Shown: positions 45,849-54,603 of the stretch, in pieces | Layout: each line of letters opens with the position of its first letter | Position numbering within the stretch: position 1 is the stretch's first letter | NCBI RefSeq assembly: GCF_014193695.1 | Contig: NZ_JACHZR010000003.1 | Span: 1-64,000, forward strand | DNA length: 64,000 bases | Reading direction: 5' to 3' | Source: Rhizobium sp. BK316 | GTDB taxonomy: Bacteria > Pseudomonadota > Alphaproteobacteria > Rhizobiales > Rhizobiaceae | Notes under the pieces: generated by a model | What the model was told of the DNA's origin: nothing | Seen by the model: the letters and a program-made list of their open reading frames with translations, nothing else | Databases searched by the model: none | Program-made: the position numbers and the translations under genes

Positions 45849-46726
45849 GGCCTGCTAGCGGCTTGCGAGCGTTTCAGTGCATCGAGCACGATGCCGGTCA
45901 GCCGGCGCGATGGCGAACTGCGTGGCCAGAGTAAACCGACCTCGCGTGGGGGGAAGGACACCGGCAGTTCGAGGATGGCGATGTTGAGGCCCTCCGGCCA
46001 CGGTCTTGCCCAATCCGGCACCAGCGAGACGCCGAGCCCGTTGGCGACCATGACCGAGATCGCTTCAAGGGAATCGAGTTCCAGACGTTCGGCCGGTTTC
46101 AAGCCTTGTTTCTGAAGATATTCGTCGGCAAGACGTCCGCCCCAGTTGTTCCGGTCGTAGCGGATGAAGGGACGGGTCTTCAGGAGAGCATGCGGGTTCT
46201 CGCCCCGGCAGTCGGCGGGGGCAAGAAGAACCAGGCGTTCGGCCCGCAGGAGTTCCCACTCCAATGTCTTCGGTATCGGAAAGGGCGGCTTTACGAGGAT
46301 TGCCGCGTCGATATGCCTGTCCATCAGCTGCTGATAGAGATCGGTGGAGGGGCCAGGCAGCAGGAAGACCTCGACAAGCGGCATGCTGGCGAAGACCTCA
46401 TGCAAGGCTGTCGGCAGCAGTCCGGTTAGCGCTGTCGTGATGGCCCCGAGGCGAAGTTCGCCGGAGGGCAGGTCGGCATTGGCGAGACTCTTCAGGTCGC
46501 GGACCTCGGCGAGGATCTTGCGGCTTTTTTGGATGATGGCATGGCCGGTGTCGGTTGGGCGGACACGACGGCCGACGCGGGTCAGCAACGGCACGCCGAC
46601 ATCGTCTTCCAGCGCCTGCATGCGCTGGGCGACCGCAGCAGGCGTAATGCCGAGGCGGCGGGAGGCCTCGGCCAGCGATCCGAGCTCGGCAACCAGCAGG
46701 AAAGTATCGAGAAAGCGAGTTTCCAT
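45845..46726 (-). CDS. LysR-family regulator
   Basis: A 293-residue LysR-type regulator: winged helix with FLDTFLLVAELGSLAEASRRLGITPAAVAQRM and a typical effector domain (GELRLGAITTALTGLLPTAL). It is divergent from the SDR/RraA/DapA-like operon across a 93-bp gap and is its likely regulator. The start is taken at 46726, where family similarity begins; a longer form from 46756 cannot be excluded because no ribosome site is strong. Confidence 0.88.
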   Translation of the reverse strand: METRFLDTFLLVAELGSLAEASRRLGITPAAVAQRMQALEDDVGVPLLTRVGRRVRPTDTGHAIIQKSRKILAEVRDLKSLANADLPSGELRLGAITTALTGLLPTALHEVFASMPLVEVFLLPGPSTDLYQQLMDRHIDAAILVKPPFPIPKTLEWELLRAERLVLLAPADCRGENPHALLKTRPFIRYDRNNWGGRLADEYLQKQGLKPAERLELDSLEAISVMVANGLGVSLVPDWARPWPEGLNIAILELPVSFPPREVGLLWPRSSPSRRLTGIVLDALKRSQAASRP

Positions 46727-46819
46727 AAGAAGAGTTTTTCTATCTTCTGAAATCATAAAAAGCGAGATTTTTCTTCTTCTTGGGATCGCCATAATAAGAG
46801 CGAAACCGGAGTATCTGCC

Positions 46820-47605
46820 TTGGACATGCAATTGAATGGAAAGACCGCGCTGGTATTCGGCGCTGGTGGTGGACTGGGCGGGGCGATTGCCCGCTCGCTG
46901 GCTGCGGAAGGCGTTCGCGTCGCCGTTGCCGATATCGACGAAGCCGCTGCCGCGAAGACGGCGGAAGCTATTGTTTCCGCAGGGGGCAAGGCGCTCGCCA
47001 TCGGCTGGGATATCGCCGATCTCTCCGTCATCGAGACGAGGCTGGCTTCGATCGCCGAGACCTTCGGACCGGTCGATATCCTCGTCAACAATACGGGCGG
47101 ACCGCCACCGACGCCGGCTTCCGGCCAGGCGGCGGAGACCTGGTCCAAATATTTCGACATGATGGTGCGTTCGGTGATTGCCGTAACGGATGCCGTCCTG
47201 CCGGGCATGAAGGCGAGCGGCTGGGGCCGCATCGTCACGTCGACATCATCAGGCGTCGTAGCGCCGATCCCCAATCTCGGCATCTCCAACAGCCTGCGCC
47301 TGGCGCTGGTCGGCTGGTCGAAGACGCTTGCTCGCGAAGTCGGCCGCGACGGAATCACTGCCAATATCGTGCTGCCGGGCCGCATCGCAACCGGGCGGAT
47401 TACCTTCCTCGATGAACAGAAGGCCAAGCGCGAGAACCGGCCCGTAGAGGAGGTTACGGCGGAAAGCACGGCCTCTATCCCGGTTGGGCGCTACGGCCGG
47501 CCTGAGGAATATGGCGACGCAGTTGCTTTTCTCGCCAGCCCACGCGCATCCTATATCACCGGCTCCGTCATTCGCATCGACGGCGGCCTCATCCAGAGCA
47601 TATGA
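46820..47605 (+). CDS. SDR-family oxidoreductase with altered YxxxK
   Basis: A 261-residue short-chain dehydrogenase-fold protein. The cofactor loop is FGAGGGLGGAIA; NNTGG replaces NNAG. The catalytic region reads TSTSSGVVAPIPNLGISNSL then RLALVGWSK, so the Tyr and Lys of YxxxK appear as Ser and Arg (SNSLR). This occurs in a known divergent SDR subgroup. TTG 46820 has CGGAG at 9 nt; ATG 46826 is the alternative start. First gene of a three-gene operon with RraA- and DapA-like genes. Confidence 0.85.
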   Translation: MDMQLNGKTALVFGAGGGLGGAIARSLAAEGVRVAVADIDEAAAAKTAEAIVSAGGKALAIGWDIADLSVIETRLASIAETFGPVDILVNNTGGPPPTPASGQAAETWSKYFDMMVRSVIAVTDAVLPGMKASGWGRIVTSTSSGVVAPIPNLGISNSLRLALVGWSKTLAREVGRDGITANIVLPGRIATGRITFLDEQKAKRENRPVEEVTAESTASIPVGRYGRPEEYGDAVAFLASPRASYITGSVIRIDGGLIQSI

Positions 47606-47611
47606 GGTGCA

Positions 47612-48319
47612 ATGATGTCTCTCGATCCAGCGGCCATTGAAATCCTGAAGGGCGTCTCCACCGCGACGTTGACGACCGTGCTTCTGAAAAAGGGGCTCAG
47701 GAATATCTGGATGCGCGGCACCAAGCCGTTGAAGCCTGGTCAGGAACGGGTGGTCGGTCCCGCCTTCACGCTGCGTTTCGTGCCGGCGCGTGAGGATCTG
47801 GCAACGCCCGAAAGCTGGGCTTCGCCGATTTCCACGCGCGCGGCAATCGAGGACATGCCGGAGGGCTGTATTGCCGTTGTCGATGCGATGGGCGTGCAGG
47901 ATGCCGGTATATTCGGCGATATCCTCTGTGCCCGGATGATGAAGCGTAAGGTGGCCGCCTTGATCAGTGATGGTGTCGTGCGTGATCTCGAAGGCGTACT
48001 TGGCAGCGGCTTGCCTGTCTGGTGCGACGGCATGGCCGCGCCGCCTTCCATCGCCGGGCTGACCTTCGTGGGCTGGCAGCAGCCGATCGCCTGCGGCGGT
48101 GTCGCGGTTTTCCCCGGCGATATCGTCGTCGCCGACAAGGATGGCGCCGTGCTCATCCCGACCGCCCTGCTCGATGCCGTGCTTGCCGAAGCGCCGGAGC
48201 AGGAGCGCATGGAAGGCTGGATCATGACCGAAATCGACCGGGGCGTACCGCTTCCCGGTCTCTATCCCATGAATGCGGAAACGAAGGCGCGCTATCAGGC
48301 GTGGAAGGATGCACAATGA
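47612..48319 (+). CDS. RraA/HMG-aldolase family protein
   Basis: A 235-residue member of the RraA / 4-hydroxy-4-methyl-2-oxoglutarate aldolase family. It has the pyruvate/metal site IFGDILCARMMKRKVAALIS with SDGVVRDLEG, and the later PGDIVVADKDGAVLIP. It begins 7 nt after the SDR gene and overlaps the DapA-like start by 4 nt. As an aldolase or oxo-acid decarboxylase it would fit a sugar-acid or aromatic lower pathway; the substrate is unknown. Confidence 0.88.
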   Translation: MMSLDPAAIEILKGVSTATLTTVLLKKGLRNIWMRGTKPLKPGQERVVGPAFTLRFVPAREDLATPESWASPISTRAAIEDMPEGCIAVVDAMGVQDAGIFGDILCARMMKRKVAALISDGVVRDLEGVLGSGLPVWCDGMAAPPSIAGLTFVGWQQPIACGGVAVFPGDIVVADKDGAVLIPTALLDAVLAEAPEQERMEGWIMTEIDRGVPLPGLYPMNAETKARYQAWKDAQ

Positions 48320-49242
48320 GCTTCGGAATTGACGCGAAGGGCGTCTATGCAATCGCAACCACGCCATTCCTGCCTGATGGTGCCTTGGACACGCCATCGA
48401 TCGACCGGCTGACTGATTTCTATCAGGATAGCGGCGTCACCGGCATGACGATCCTCGGCATCATGGGCGAAGCGCCGAAGCTGGAGCCTGCGGAATCGCG
48501 GGCGATCATCCGCCAGGTCGTCGGCCGCTCAAAGGTGCCCGTTGTCGTCGGTGTCTCTGCACCCGGCTTAGCGGCGATGCGCTCGCTCGCCCGCGATGCG
48601 ATGGACATGGGGGCTGCCGGCGTCATGATCGCGCCGACGCCGGCGCTGCGCACCGACGAGCAGATCGTTCAGTATTTCGCGCAGGCCGTCGAGGCAGTCG
48701 GCACGGATGTTCCCTTCGTGCTGCAGGATTATCCGCTGACGCTGACGGTCGTCATGTCGGCCAGCGTCATTGCCAAGATCATCTCCGATCATCCTTCCTG
48801 CGTCATGCTCAAGCATGAGGACTGGCCGGGGCTGGAGAAGATTTCGAAGCTGCGCGCCATGCAGAAAGCCGGCGATTTGCGTCCCTTCTCGATCCTTTGC
48901 GGCAATGGCGGCATGTTCCTCGATTTCGAACCGGAGCGCGGCGCAGACGGCGCCATGACCGGCTACGGTTTTCCCGACATGCTGGTCGAGTTGGTCGGCC
49001 TCTTCGCTGCCGGCAAACGCGACAAAGCGCATGATCTCTTCGACGCGCATCTGCCGCTGATCCGTTATGAGCAGCAGCTCGGCGTCGGTCTCGCCGTCCG
49101 CAAGCATGTTCTCATGCGCCGGGGTGTCATCACCTCGGATGCGCAGCGCAAACCAGGAAGCGCACTCAGCGCCACGGCGCGCGCCGAGGTCGATTATCTG
49201 CTGCGCCGTCTCGCGCGGCATGATCCGCGCGCACCCGTCTGA
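48316..49242 (+). CDS. DapA-family aldolase/dehydratase
   Basis: A 308-residue class I aldolase of the dihydrodipicolinate synthase family. Family features are VYAIATTPFLPDG, MTILGIMGEAPKL (the GTTGE-like loop altered to GIMGE), VLQDYPLTLT with the catalytic Tyr, and CVMLKHEDWPG with the Schiff-base Lys. The changed loop argues against lysine synthesis and for a catabolic keto-acid substrate. The ATGA overlap with the RraA gene shows coupling. Confidence 0.87.
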   Translation: MSFGIDAKGVYAIATTPFLPDGALDTPSIDRLTDFYQDSGVTGMTILGIMGEAPKLEPAESRAIIRQVVGRSKVPVVVGVSAPGLAAMRSLARDAMDMGAAGVMIAPTPALRTDEQIVQYFAQAVEAVGTDVPFVLQDYPLTLTVVMSASVIAKIISDHPSCVMLKHEDWPGLEKISKLRAMQKAGDLRPFSILCGNGGMFLDFEPERGADGAMTGYGFPDMLVELVGLFAAGKRDKAHDLFDAHLPLIRYEQQLGVGLAVRKHVLMRRGVITSDAQRKPGSALSATARAEVDYLLRRLARHDPRAPV

Positions 49243-49283
49243 CGAACATGGCTCCTCGCGGTCGAGCGGAGAGCCATTCGTGT

Positions 49284-50243
49284 TCAGAATGCGGGGTCGG
49301 TTTCCGTTCCGAGCAGTGCGGCAATGATGTTGTCTGCCGTCTGAAGCCCTGTCCGCTCGACAGCCGCAACCGTCTGTGAAGCGATGTGCGGCGTCAGGAT
49401 GACGTTAGGCGCTTTCAGCAGCGGATTTTCCGGATTGATCGGCTCTTCCGAGAACGCGTCGAAAGCAGCGCCCGCAAGTTTGCCGGAATGCAGTGCTGCG
49501 GCAACGGCTGCCTCATCCACCAATGCGCCGCGGGCAGTATTGATAAGCAGCGCGCCGGCTTTCATTCGGCCGATCGCTGTTGCGTCGATGAGGCCCGATG
49601 TTTCCGGCGTTGCGGGGCAATGGAGACTGACGATATCGGCCGTTTGCAGGAACTCCTCGAAGGCAACAGCAGTGACGGGAAGCCCTTCCGTTCGCGGTGT
49701 GCCGCCCGGCCTTGCGGCGATCACCTTCATGCCCAGCGCATGGGCCATTGTCGCAAGCCGTCCGCCGATAAGGCCGACGCCAATGATGCCGAGTGTTCTG
49801 CTCGCAAGTTCGCGGCCCTGATATCCGCCGCGATCCCAATGGCCGCTCCGCATGCGATCGGTCAGCCGGGGTAAGTCGCGGCCCAGAGCCATGATCATCG
49901 AGAGCGCCAGTTCCGCGACCGCACCGGCGCCGGCCTCCCCGGCGGTGGTGACGGCGACACCGGCATCGCGGGCGGCTTGCAGGTCGACGCTGTCGACGCC
50001 GGCGCCGTGCTTGGCGATGATCTTTAGAGACGTCGCCGCTTCGATGAGTCGGCGCGTGATCGGCGGATTGCCGCGCAGCAGGATTGCGTGGATTGGTCCC
50101 TTGCTGACGGCTTCGAGCAGAGCCTGCTCGTCCGGCGCCGCATTGGTGAAATCAAGTGAGATGCCAGCCAGTTCCAATCTTTCGCAAGCAGGCTTCGCCA
50201 GCGCATTACTCGTTACGAGCACGCGGTATTCTTCTTGGCTCAT
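49284..50243 (-). CDS. D-isomer-specific 2-hydroxyacid dehydrogenase
   Basis: A 319-residue NAD-dependent dehydrogenase. The Rossmann motif is LGIIGVGLIGGRLATMA. The catalytic triad lies in INTARGALVDE (Arg), the Glu near GAAFDAFSEEPI, and ILTPHIASQT (His). ATG 50243 has AGGGA 8 nt upstream and is preferred over GTG 50249. It converges on the SDR/RraA/DapA-like operon and may supply or remove its 2-oxo-acid substrate. Confidence 0.9.
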   Translation of the reverse strand: MSQEEYRVLVTSNALAKPACERLELAGISLDFTNAAPDEQALLEAVSKGPIHAILLRGNPPITRRLIEAATSLKIIAKHGAGVDSVDLQAARDAGVAVTTAGEAGAGAVAELALSMIMALGRDLPRLTDRMRSGHWDRGGYQGRELASRTLGIIGVGLIGGRLATMAHALGMKVIAARPGGTPRTEGLPVTAVAFEEFLQTADIVSLHCPATPETSGLIDATAIGRMKAGALLINTARGALVDEAAVAAALHSGKLAGAAFDAFSEEPINPENPLLKAPNVILTPHIASQTVAAVERTGLQTADNIIAALLGTETDPAF

Positions 50244-50353
50244 ATGCACTTTCCCTGAGAGTCAGATGCTGCAAGCATATTGCGTTGCGTTGCTTGCCGG
50301 AAGTCCGGAAAGCATGGTTTGCGGGCAAGGGGCTCCGAAGGGTGACGCTAATA

Positions 50354-51550
50354 TCAATCCAGCCCTATCGAATGCTCCCTCAGCAGGGCCAGAAATTCGG
50401 CTTGAAGGGCTGTCGGCAGCCAGTGACGGCGCAATGTAACGCCGACGGGGCGACGGGAATCCGGCAGCGGATGATCGATCACGGAGAGGAAACCTGCCTC
50501 CAGCTCATAACGGATCTGATGGCGGGAGAGCAGGGCAAGGTGATTGGATTTCAGGAGCAGGCCTCTGATCGCGTTGAGCGAGCCGGTTTCGACGCTCTGG
50601 CGTACAGGTTTGCCCGCGGGAAAGGTTGCAGCCATGGCGTTGAAGGTCTCACGCGAAGGCGTGTCGCGCCGGGCGACGATCCAGGGGTAGTCTGCGAGAT
50701 CGTCCGGCGCGATCTCTCGATGCCGTTTCAGCGGATGGTCGACACGTCCGACAATGCTAAGCTCGAAATCGAAGAGCGGCTCCTGATGCACGGTTTTGGA
50801 GACAAGATTCCTGCGCAGTGCACCGACGAGGATATCGATACGGCCACGCTCGAGATTGTCGACCAGCACTTCATAGCTGCCTTCCATGATTTCGAAGCGC
50901 GCATGCGGATAGCGGCTGGCGAGAACGGCGATCACGTCGGGCACGAGGAACGTGCGCGTCAGCGGGAGGGTGCCGATCGAAATACGACCGGCATAGTGGT
51001 TGCGAGCCTCCAAGAGTTCGTCGCGCAGGCTTTCGAATTCGGAAAGTGCCAGGCCGAACCAGCGGGCGGCGGAAAGACCCATGGTGGTCAGACGAACATT
51101 CCTGCCGGAATTTTCGAAGAGGGAAATGCCCATCATGGCTTCGGCTTCGCGGGCGGCGCGCTGTACAGCTGGTTCTGATAGTGACAGCATTCGGGCTGCG
51201 GCGCTGAAGCTGCTATGCTCGGCAAAACCCGTGATGGCATGAAGGTGCGGCCACGTCAGACGCGTCTCGATGACGCCGATTGCCGCTTTTGCTATCGGCG
51301 CGCAGGCTTGGCGGATGAGATCACAGAGGCGGCCGAACCGCTTCAGGGCGATTTTCCCTTCCGCCGTCAACGCCATGGTATCACGTTCGATAAGAGTTGC
51401 GTTGAGCAACTCCTCCAGTCGCCGAAGGGCCTGCGAGGCTGCCGGCTGGGTGATGCCGAGGGTGGTTGCGGCCGAAGTCAGCGAGCCGGTCTCGGCGCAG
51501 GCGACGAATAGCCTGATATGGCGCAGATTTGGGTGGATTGGCGTCGGCAT
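50354..51550 (-). CDS. LysR-family regulator with two tandem HTH domains
   Basis: A 398-residue regulator, about 100 residues longer than usual LysR proteins. Two winged helices occur in series: LFVACAETGSLTSAATTLGI with TQPAASQALRRLEELL near residues 10-65, then ITGFAEHSSFSAAARMLSLS with EPAVQRAAREAEAMM near residues 100-160. A normal effector domain follows (GRISIGTLPLTRTFLVPDVI). It lies 32 nt downstream of the MetF-like gene on the same strand and may take part in aromatic control. Confidence 0.87.
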   Translation of the reverse strand: MPTPIHPNLRHIRLFVACAETGSLTSAATTLGITQPAASQALRRLEELLNATLIERDTMALTAEGKIALKRFGRLCDLIRQACAPIAKAAIGVIETRLTWPHLHAITGFAEHSSFSAAARMLSLSEPAVQRAAREAEAMMGISLFENSGRNVRLTTMGLSAARWFGLALSEFESLRDELLEARNHYAGRISIGTLPLTRTFLVPDVIAVLASRYPHARFEIMEGSYEVLVDNLERGRIDILVGALRRNLVSKTVHQEPLFDFELSIVGRVDHPLKRHREIAPDDLADYPWIVARRDTPSRETFNAMAATFPAGKPVRQSVETGSLNAIRGLLLKSNHLALLSRHQIRYELEAGFLSVIDHPLPDSRRPVGVTLRRHWLPTALQAEFLALLREHSIGLD

Positions 51551-51582
51551 GGCTCTTCCTGAAAGCCCGCTGCCGGGCCGCA

Positions 51583-52503
51583 TCAGGGTAGCGCGATAGG
51601 TGTTTCGACGGAACGGTGTTTGTTCATCCAGTCCGTTGCCACCTGAATGCCGCCGAGCGGGAAGATGTGTAACTGGCTGATGAGGCTTCCAGGCCTTCTT
51701 GTCTTGTGATCGGCAAGGGCAGCGATGAGTTCCGTTGGCTCATAGGGGAGCAGCAGCTTGGTTATGTCCATGGCGCGCTTTTGCAGCACCTTCATGGATG
51801 GACCGATGCCGCAGGAGATCGCATATTTTAGCAACGTTTGCAGCTTTGCCGGGCCTGCGATGCCGACATGGATGGGCATTGTGACACCGGCCTCCTGAAT
51901 GCGCTCCGCCCAGTCAATGACAGGTTGGGCGTCGAAGGTGAACTGGGTGGTGAGCGCGAGTTTCGCATTGGTTCGCGAGGCAAAATCCTGTTTCCAGAGC
52001 AGTGCCCGATCGGCAAGGGCAGTCGATCCATCGGGATCGACATCGCGGCTGCCCTCCGGATGCCCGGCGAAATGCAGATCGGTGAAGCCATGATGATCGA
52101 AAAGGCCGGTCTCGATCAATTGCATCGAGCTGTGAAAATCGCCTATGGGCCTTACCCTGCCGCCACCAAGCAGCAGCGCCTGACGGACATCGGCTTCGCT
52201 ACGGTAGCGTTCGAGCCAGTCTGCCAGCGTGCGGCGATCCGGAACGCTGCGAGCCGGGATATGCGGCATGACCGGAAACCCCTGCGCATTCAGCCGCCGT
52301 GCCGTCGCCACCATGTCCTCGATCGGGGTGCCGTCGATGTGAGCGATATAGACACGTGTCCCGGTGGGCAGAAGCGCGCGGAAATCATCGATCTTGGCGG
52401 CCGTGCGCGGTATGACCTCGATCGTCCAACCCTCAATCATATCTGCGAATTCGGGCTCGGGATTGTCCTCCCTCGACTTGCCTGTGAAATTTAACAACGC
52501 CAT
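51583..52503 (-). CDS. Methylenetetrahydrofolate reductase-like protein
   Basis: A 306-residue MetF-family TIM barrel. Recognisable parts are WTIEVIPRTAAKIDDFRALL, YIAHIDGTPIEDMVATARRL, and GFTDLHFAGHPEGSRDVDPD; TTQFTFDAQPVIDWAERI and GVTMPIHVGIAG lie at the folate-site end. In methoxy-aromatic degraders a dedicated MetF handles methyl-THF formed by the O-demethylase, which fits the LigM-like gene at 60697. GGGAG precedes ATG 52503, and an ATGTATACAT operator lies 38 bp upstream. Confidence 0.87.
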   Translation of the reverse strand: MALLNFTGKSREDNPEPEFADMIEGWTIEVIPRTAAKIDDFRALLPTGTRVYIAHIDGTPIEDMVATARRLNAQGFPVMPHIPARSVPDRRTLADWLERYRSEADVRQALLLGGGRVRPIGDFHSSMQLIETGLFDHHGFTDLHFAGHPEGSRDVDPDGSTALADRALLWKQDFASRTNAKLALTTQFTFDAQPVIDWAERIQEAGVTMPIHVGIAGPAKLQTLLKYAISCGIGPSMKVLQKRAMDITKLLLPYEPTELIAALADHKTRRPGSLISQLHIFPLGGIQVATDWMNKHRSVETPIALP

Positions 52504-52541
52504 TCCGTCGCTCCCTTTTGGCACTCCTCCATGCCTGTAAA

Positions 52542-52551
52542 ATGTATACAT
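52542..52551. promoter_or_regulatory. GntR-type operator ATGTATACAT (metF-like promoter)
   Basis: A perfect 10-bp palindrome ATGTATACAT, 38 bp upstream of the MetF-like start. Identical to sites at 59639-59648 and 60660-60669, and one base from that at 59775-59784. The likely binder is the GntR/FCD protein encoded at 59808. Confidence 0.82.
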
Positions 52552-52865
52552 CGAAAAGAAGAATTCAATCAAAATGAGTCACTTTCCGACGTAAAATGCT
52601 GAAATCTGGAGAATGCTTAAATAACCGGTATGCATCTCGATTGCTGAGAGATGTTGAACTGCTTGAAATCAGCCTGCACGTGAAAATTCTTGGCCGGCTA
52701 CCGCTGAGGGTTTTGGCGGGCGTTCCTTCAGTTCGCCTCCGCGTGATCTGTAACCTCAGCTTATGACCCGTCAGAAGAACGAAATTGCCTGCTCCCGACG
52801 ACATTCCTAGTGTTTTAAACGACAAGCGAACATGGAGGCGTTCGCCCCCCATGTGGAGGATCATC
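52552..52865. other. Non-coding spacer between metF-like gene and dioxygenase operon
   Basis: About 314 bp with no credible gene. It should hold the plus-strand promoter for the ring-cleavage operon. GTATGCAT at 52628-52635, reverse complement ATGCATAC, is a degenerate version of the regulon operator and resembles a similar copy at 59714-59721. Nothing else stands out. Confidence 0.4.
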
Positions 52866-52919
52866 ATGAGATTTTTGAAGGTCGGCGAGGCCGCTGCCGG
52901 GGGATCGGCGCATGACTGA
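52866..52919 (+). CDS. 17-residue leader ORF, possibly a FAH-family remnant
   Basis: MRFLKVGEAAAGGSAHD followed by TGA, with GGAGG 7 nt upstream, the best ribosome site in the area. Its end overlaps the dioxygenase ATG (ATGACTGA), suggesting translational coupling. MRFLKVGE resembles the N-terminus of fumarylacetoacetate-hydrolase-family enzymes, so it may be what is left after a deletion. Function unproven. Confidence 0.4.
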   Translation: MRFLKVGEAAAGGSAHD

Positions 52920-53871
52920 ACCCTGCTTCGACGTTGCCCATCTCGGGCATGTGGAACTCTACAGCGACCGTTTCGAGGAAAGCCTGGATTTCTTCACGCG
53001 GGTCTATGGGCTGACGCCGAGCCTGATCGAAGATGGCGTCGCCTATCTGCGCGCCTTCGACGATTACGAATTCCATACGCTGAAGCTGGTGCGCCACCAC
53101 ACGACCGGTGTCGGCCATGTCGGCTATCGCACCTCGTCTCCGGAAGCGCTGGAGCGGCGGGTGAAGGTGATCGAGGAGATGGGCTGCGGTATCGGCTGGG
53201 TGGAAGGCGATGTCGGACATGGGCGTGCCTATCGTTTCACCGATCCGGATGGCCATATTTTCGAGCTATATTACGATACGCACGTCTATGAAGCGCCCGA
53301 GGGCGAGCGTCCGGCGCTGAAGAATATCGCGCAGCGCTACCACGGCCGCGGCGCCTGCCCGCGCCGGCTCGATCACCTCAATCTGCTCGCAAGCGATGTG
53401 CGGGCTATCAGAGATTTCATGATCAAAGCACTCGGCAGCCGGGTGACGGAGCAGATCCTGCTCGACAATGGAAGGCTTGGCGGCTGCTGGTTCACGGTCA
53501 ACAACAAGACCTACGACATCGCCTATTCCGAGGATCATACCGGTGCGAAGGGGCGCTTCCACCACGTCACCTATGCCGTCGACCAGCGTGAGGACATTCT
53601 GCGCGCGGCCGATATCTTCCTCGAGAATGGCGTCCATATCGAAACCGGGCCGCACAAGCACGCGATCCAGGGCACCTTCTTCCTCTATGTCTGGGAACCC
53701 TCGGGCAATCGCGTCGAGCTCGCTAATGCCGGGGCGCGGCTGATCCTGAGGCCCGATTGGCTGACCGTCACCTGGACGGAGACGGAGCGCAGGAAGGGCC
53801 AGGCCTGGGGCCTGAAGACGATCGAGACATTTCACACGCATGGTACGCCCCCCGTGGCGAGGAAGGACTAG
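52912..53871 (+). CDS. Type I extradiol dioxygenase (catechol 2,3-dioxygenase family)
   Basis: A 319-residue two-domain vicinal-oxygen-chelate protein. The iron ligands are expected at His in RRLDHLNLLASD, His in GRFHHVTYAVDQ and Glu in GNRVELANAG; the catalytic Tyr is near FFLYVWEPSG. These match catechol 2,3-dioxygenase-type enzymes, which cleave a diol ring beside the hydroxyls. It is first in a five-gene plus-strand operon with GalB-, GalC- and GalD-like genes, giving the regulon a second ring-opening enzyme besides LigAB. Confidence 0.86.
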   Translation: MTEPCFDVAHLGHVELYSDRFEESLDFFTRVYGLTPSLIEDGVAYLRAFDDYEFHTLKLVRHHTTGVGHVGYRTSSPEALERRVKVIEEMGCGIGWVEGDVGHGRAYRFTDPDGHIFELYYDTHVYEAPEGERPALKNIAQRYHGRGACPRRLDHLNLLASDVRAIRDFMIKALGSRVTEQILLDNGRLGGCWFTVNNKTYDIAYSEDHTGAKGRFHHVTYAVDQREDILRAADIFLENGVHIETGPHKHAIQGTFFLYVWEPSGNRVELANAGARLILRPDWLTVTWTETERRKGQAWGLKTIETFHTHGTPPVARKD

Positions 53872-53874
53872 TTC

Positions 53875-54603
53875 ATGGCAAAGACGGCCTTGGTCATCAG
53901 CGCCCATTCGGCAGATTTCGTCTGGCGCTGCGGCGGCGCGATCGCGCTGCATCAGGAAAAGGGTTACGAGGTCACCGTTCTCTGCCTGTCCTATGGCGAG
54001 CGCGGGGAGAGCGCCAAGCTCTGGAAGAATGCCGGGATGACGCTGGAGAAGGTGAAGGCCGCGCGGCGCGTCGAGGCCGAAAATGCTGCCAAGGCACTTG
54101 GAGCGCACGACATCCAGTTCTTCGATCTCGGCGATTATCCGCTGGCCGTGGATCAGGAGGCAAAATTCCGGCTGGTCGATGTGATCCGCGCCGTGCAGCC
54201 GGAATTCATGCTCAGCCATTCCAAATGGGATCCCTATAATACCGACCATATGTATGCGACGCAGGTGGCGCTCGAAGCACGAATGATTGCGCAGGCATGG
54301 GGTCATAATCCCGGCGAGAAGATCCTGGGTGCGCCGCAGCTCTATCTGTTCGAGCCGCACCAGACCGAACAGATGGAATGGAAGCCTGACGTCTTCCTCG
54401 ATATCTCGCCCGTCTGGGAGAAGAAGTGGGCGGCAATCCAGTGCATGGAGGGGCAGGAACACCTCTGGCATTATTACAAGAACGTCGCCGAAAATCGCGG
54501 CAACCACTTCATGCGCAATTCCGGCGGGCAGTCCGGAGGCCGCAAGTCGACACATGCGGAGGGTTTCCAGTCCGTCTTCCCGCGCACTGTGGATGAACTC
54601 TGA
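53875..54603 (+). CDS. GalB-like 4-oxalomesaconate hydratase (PIG-L fold)
   Basis: A 242-residue zinc protein of the PIG-L fold. The usual AHPDD motif is altered to [17 protein letters not shown], as in GalB of Pseudomonas putida, which hydrates 4-oxalomesaconate to 4-carboxy-4-hydroxy-2-oxoadipate. The second metal-site region is [20 protein letters not shown]. It lies 3 nt after the dioxygenase gene and its last base overlaps the aldolase ATG. The adjacent GalC- and GalD-like genes strongly support this role over deacetylation. Confidence 0.85.
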   Translation: MAKTALVISAHSADFVWRCGGAIALHQEKGYEVTVLCLSYGERGESAKLWKNAGMTLEKVKAARRVEAENAAKALGAHDIQFFDLGDYPLAVDQEAKFRLVDVIRAVQPEFMLSHSKWDPYNTDHMYATQVALEARMIAQAWGHNPGEKILGAPQLYLFEPHQTEQMEWKPDVFLDISPVWEKKWAAIQCMEGQEHLWHYYKNVAENRGNHFMRNSGGQSGGRKSTHAEGFQSVFPRTVDEL

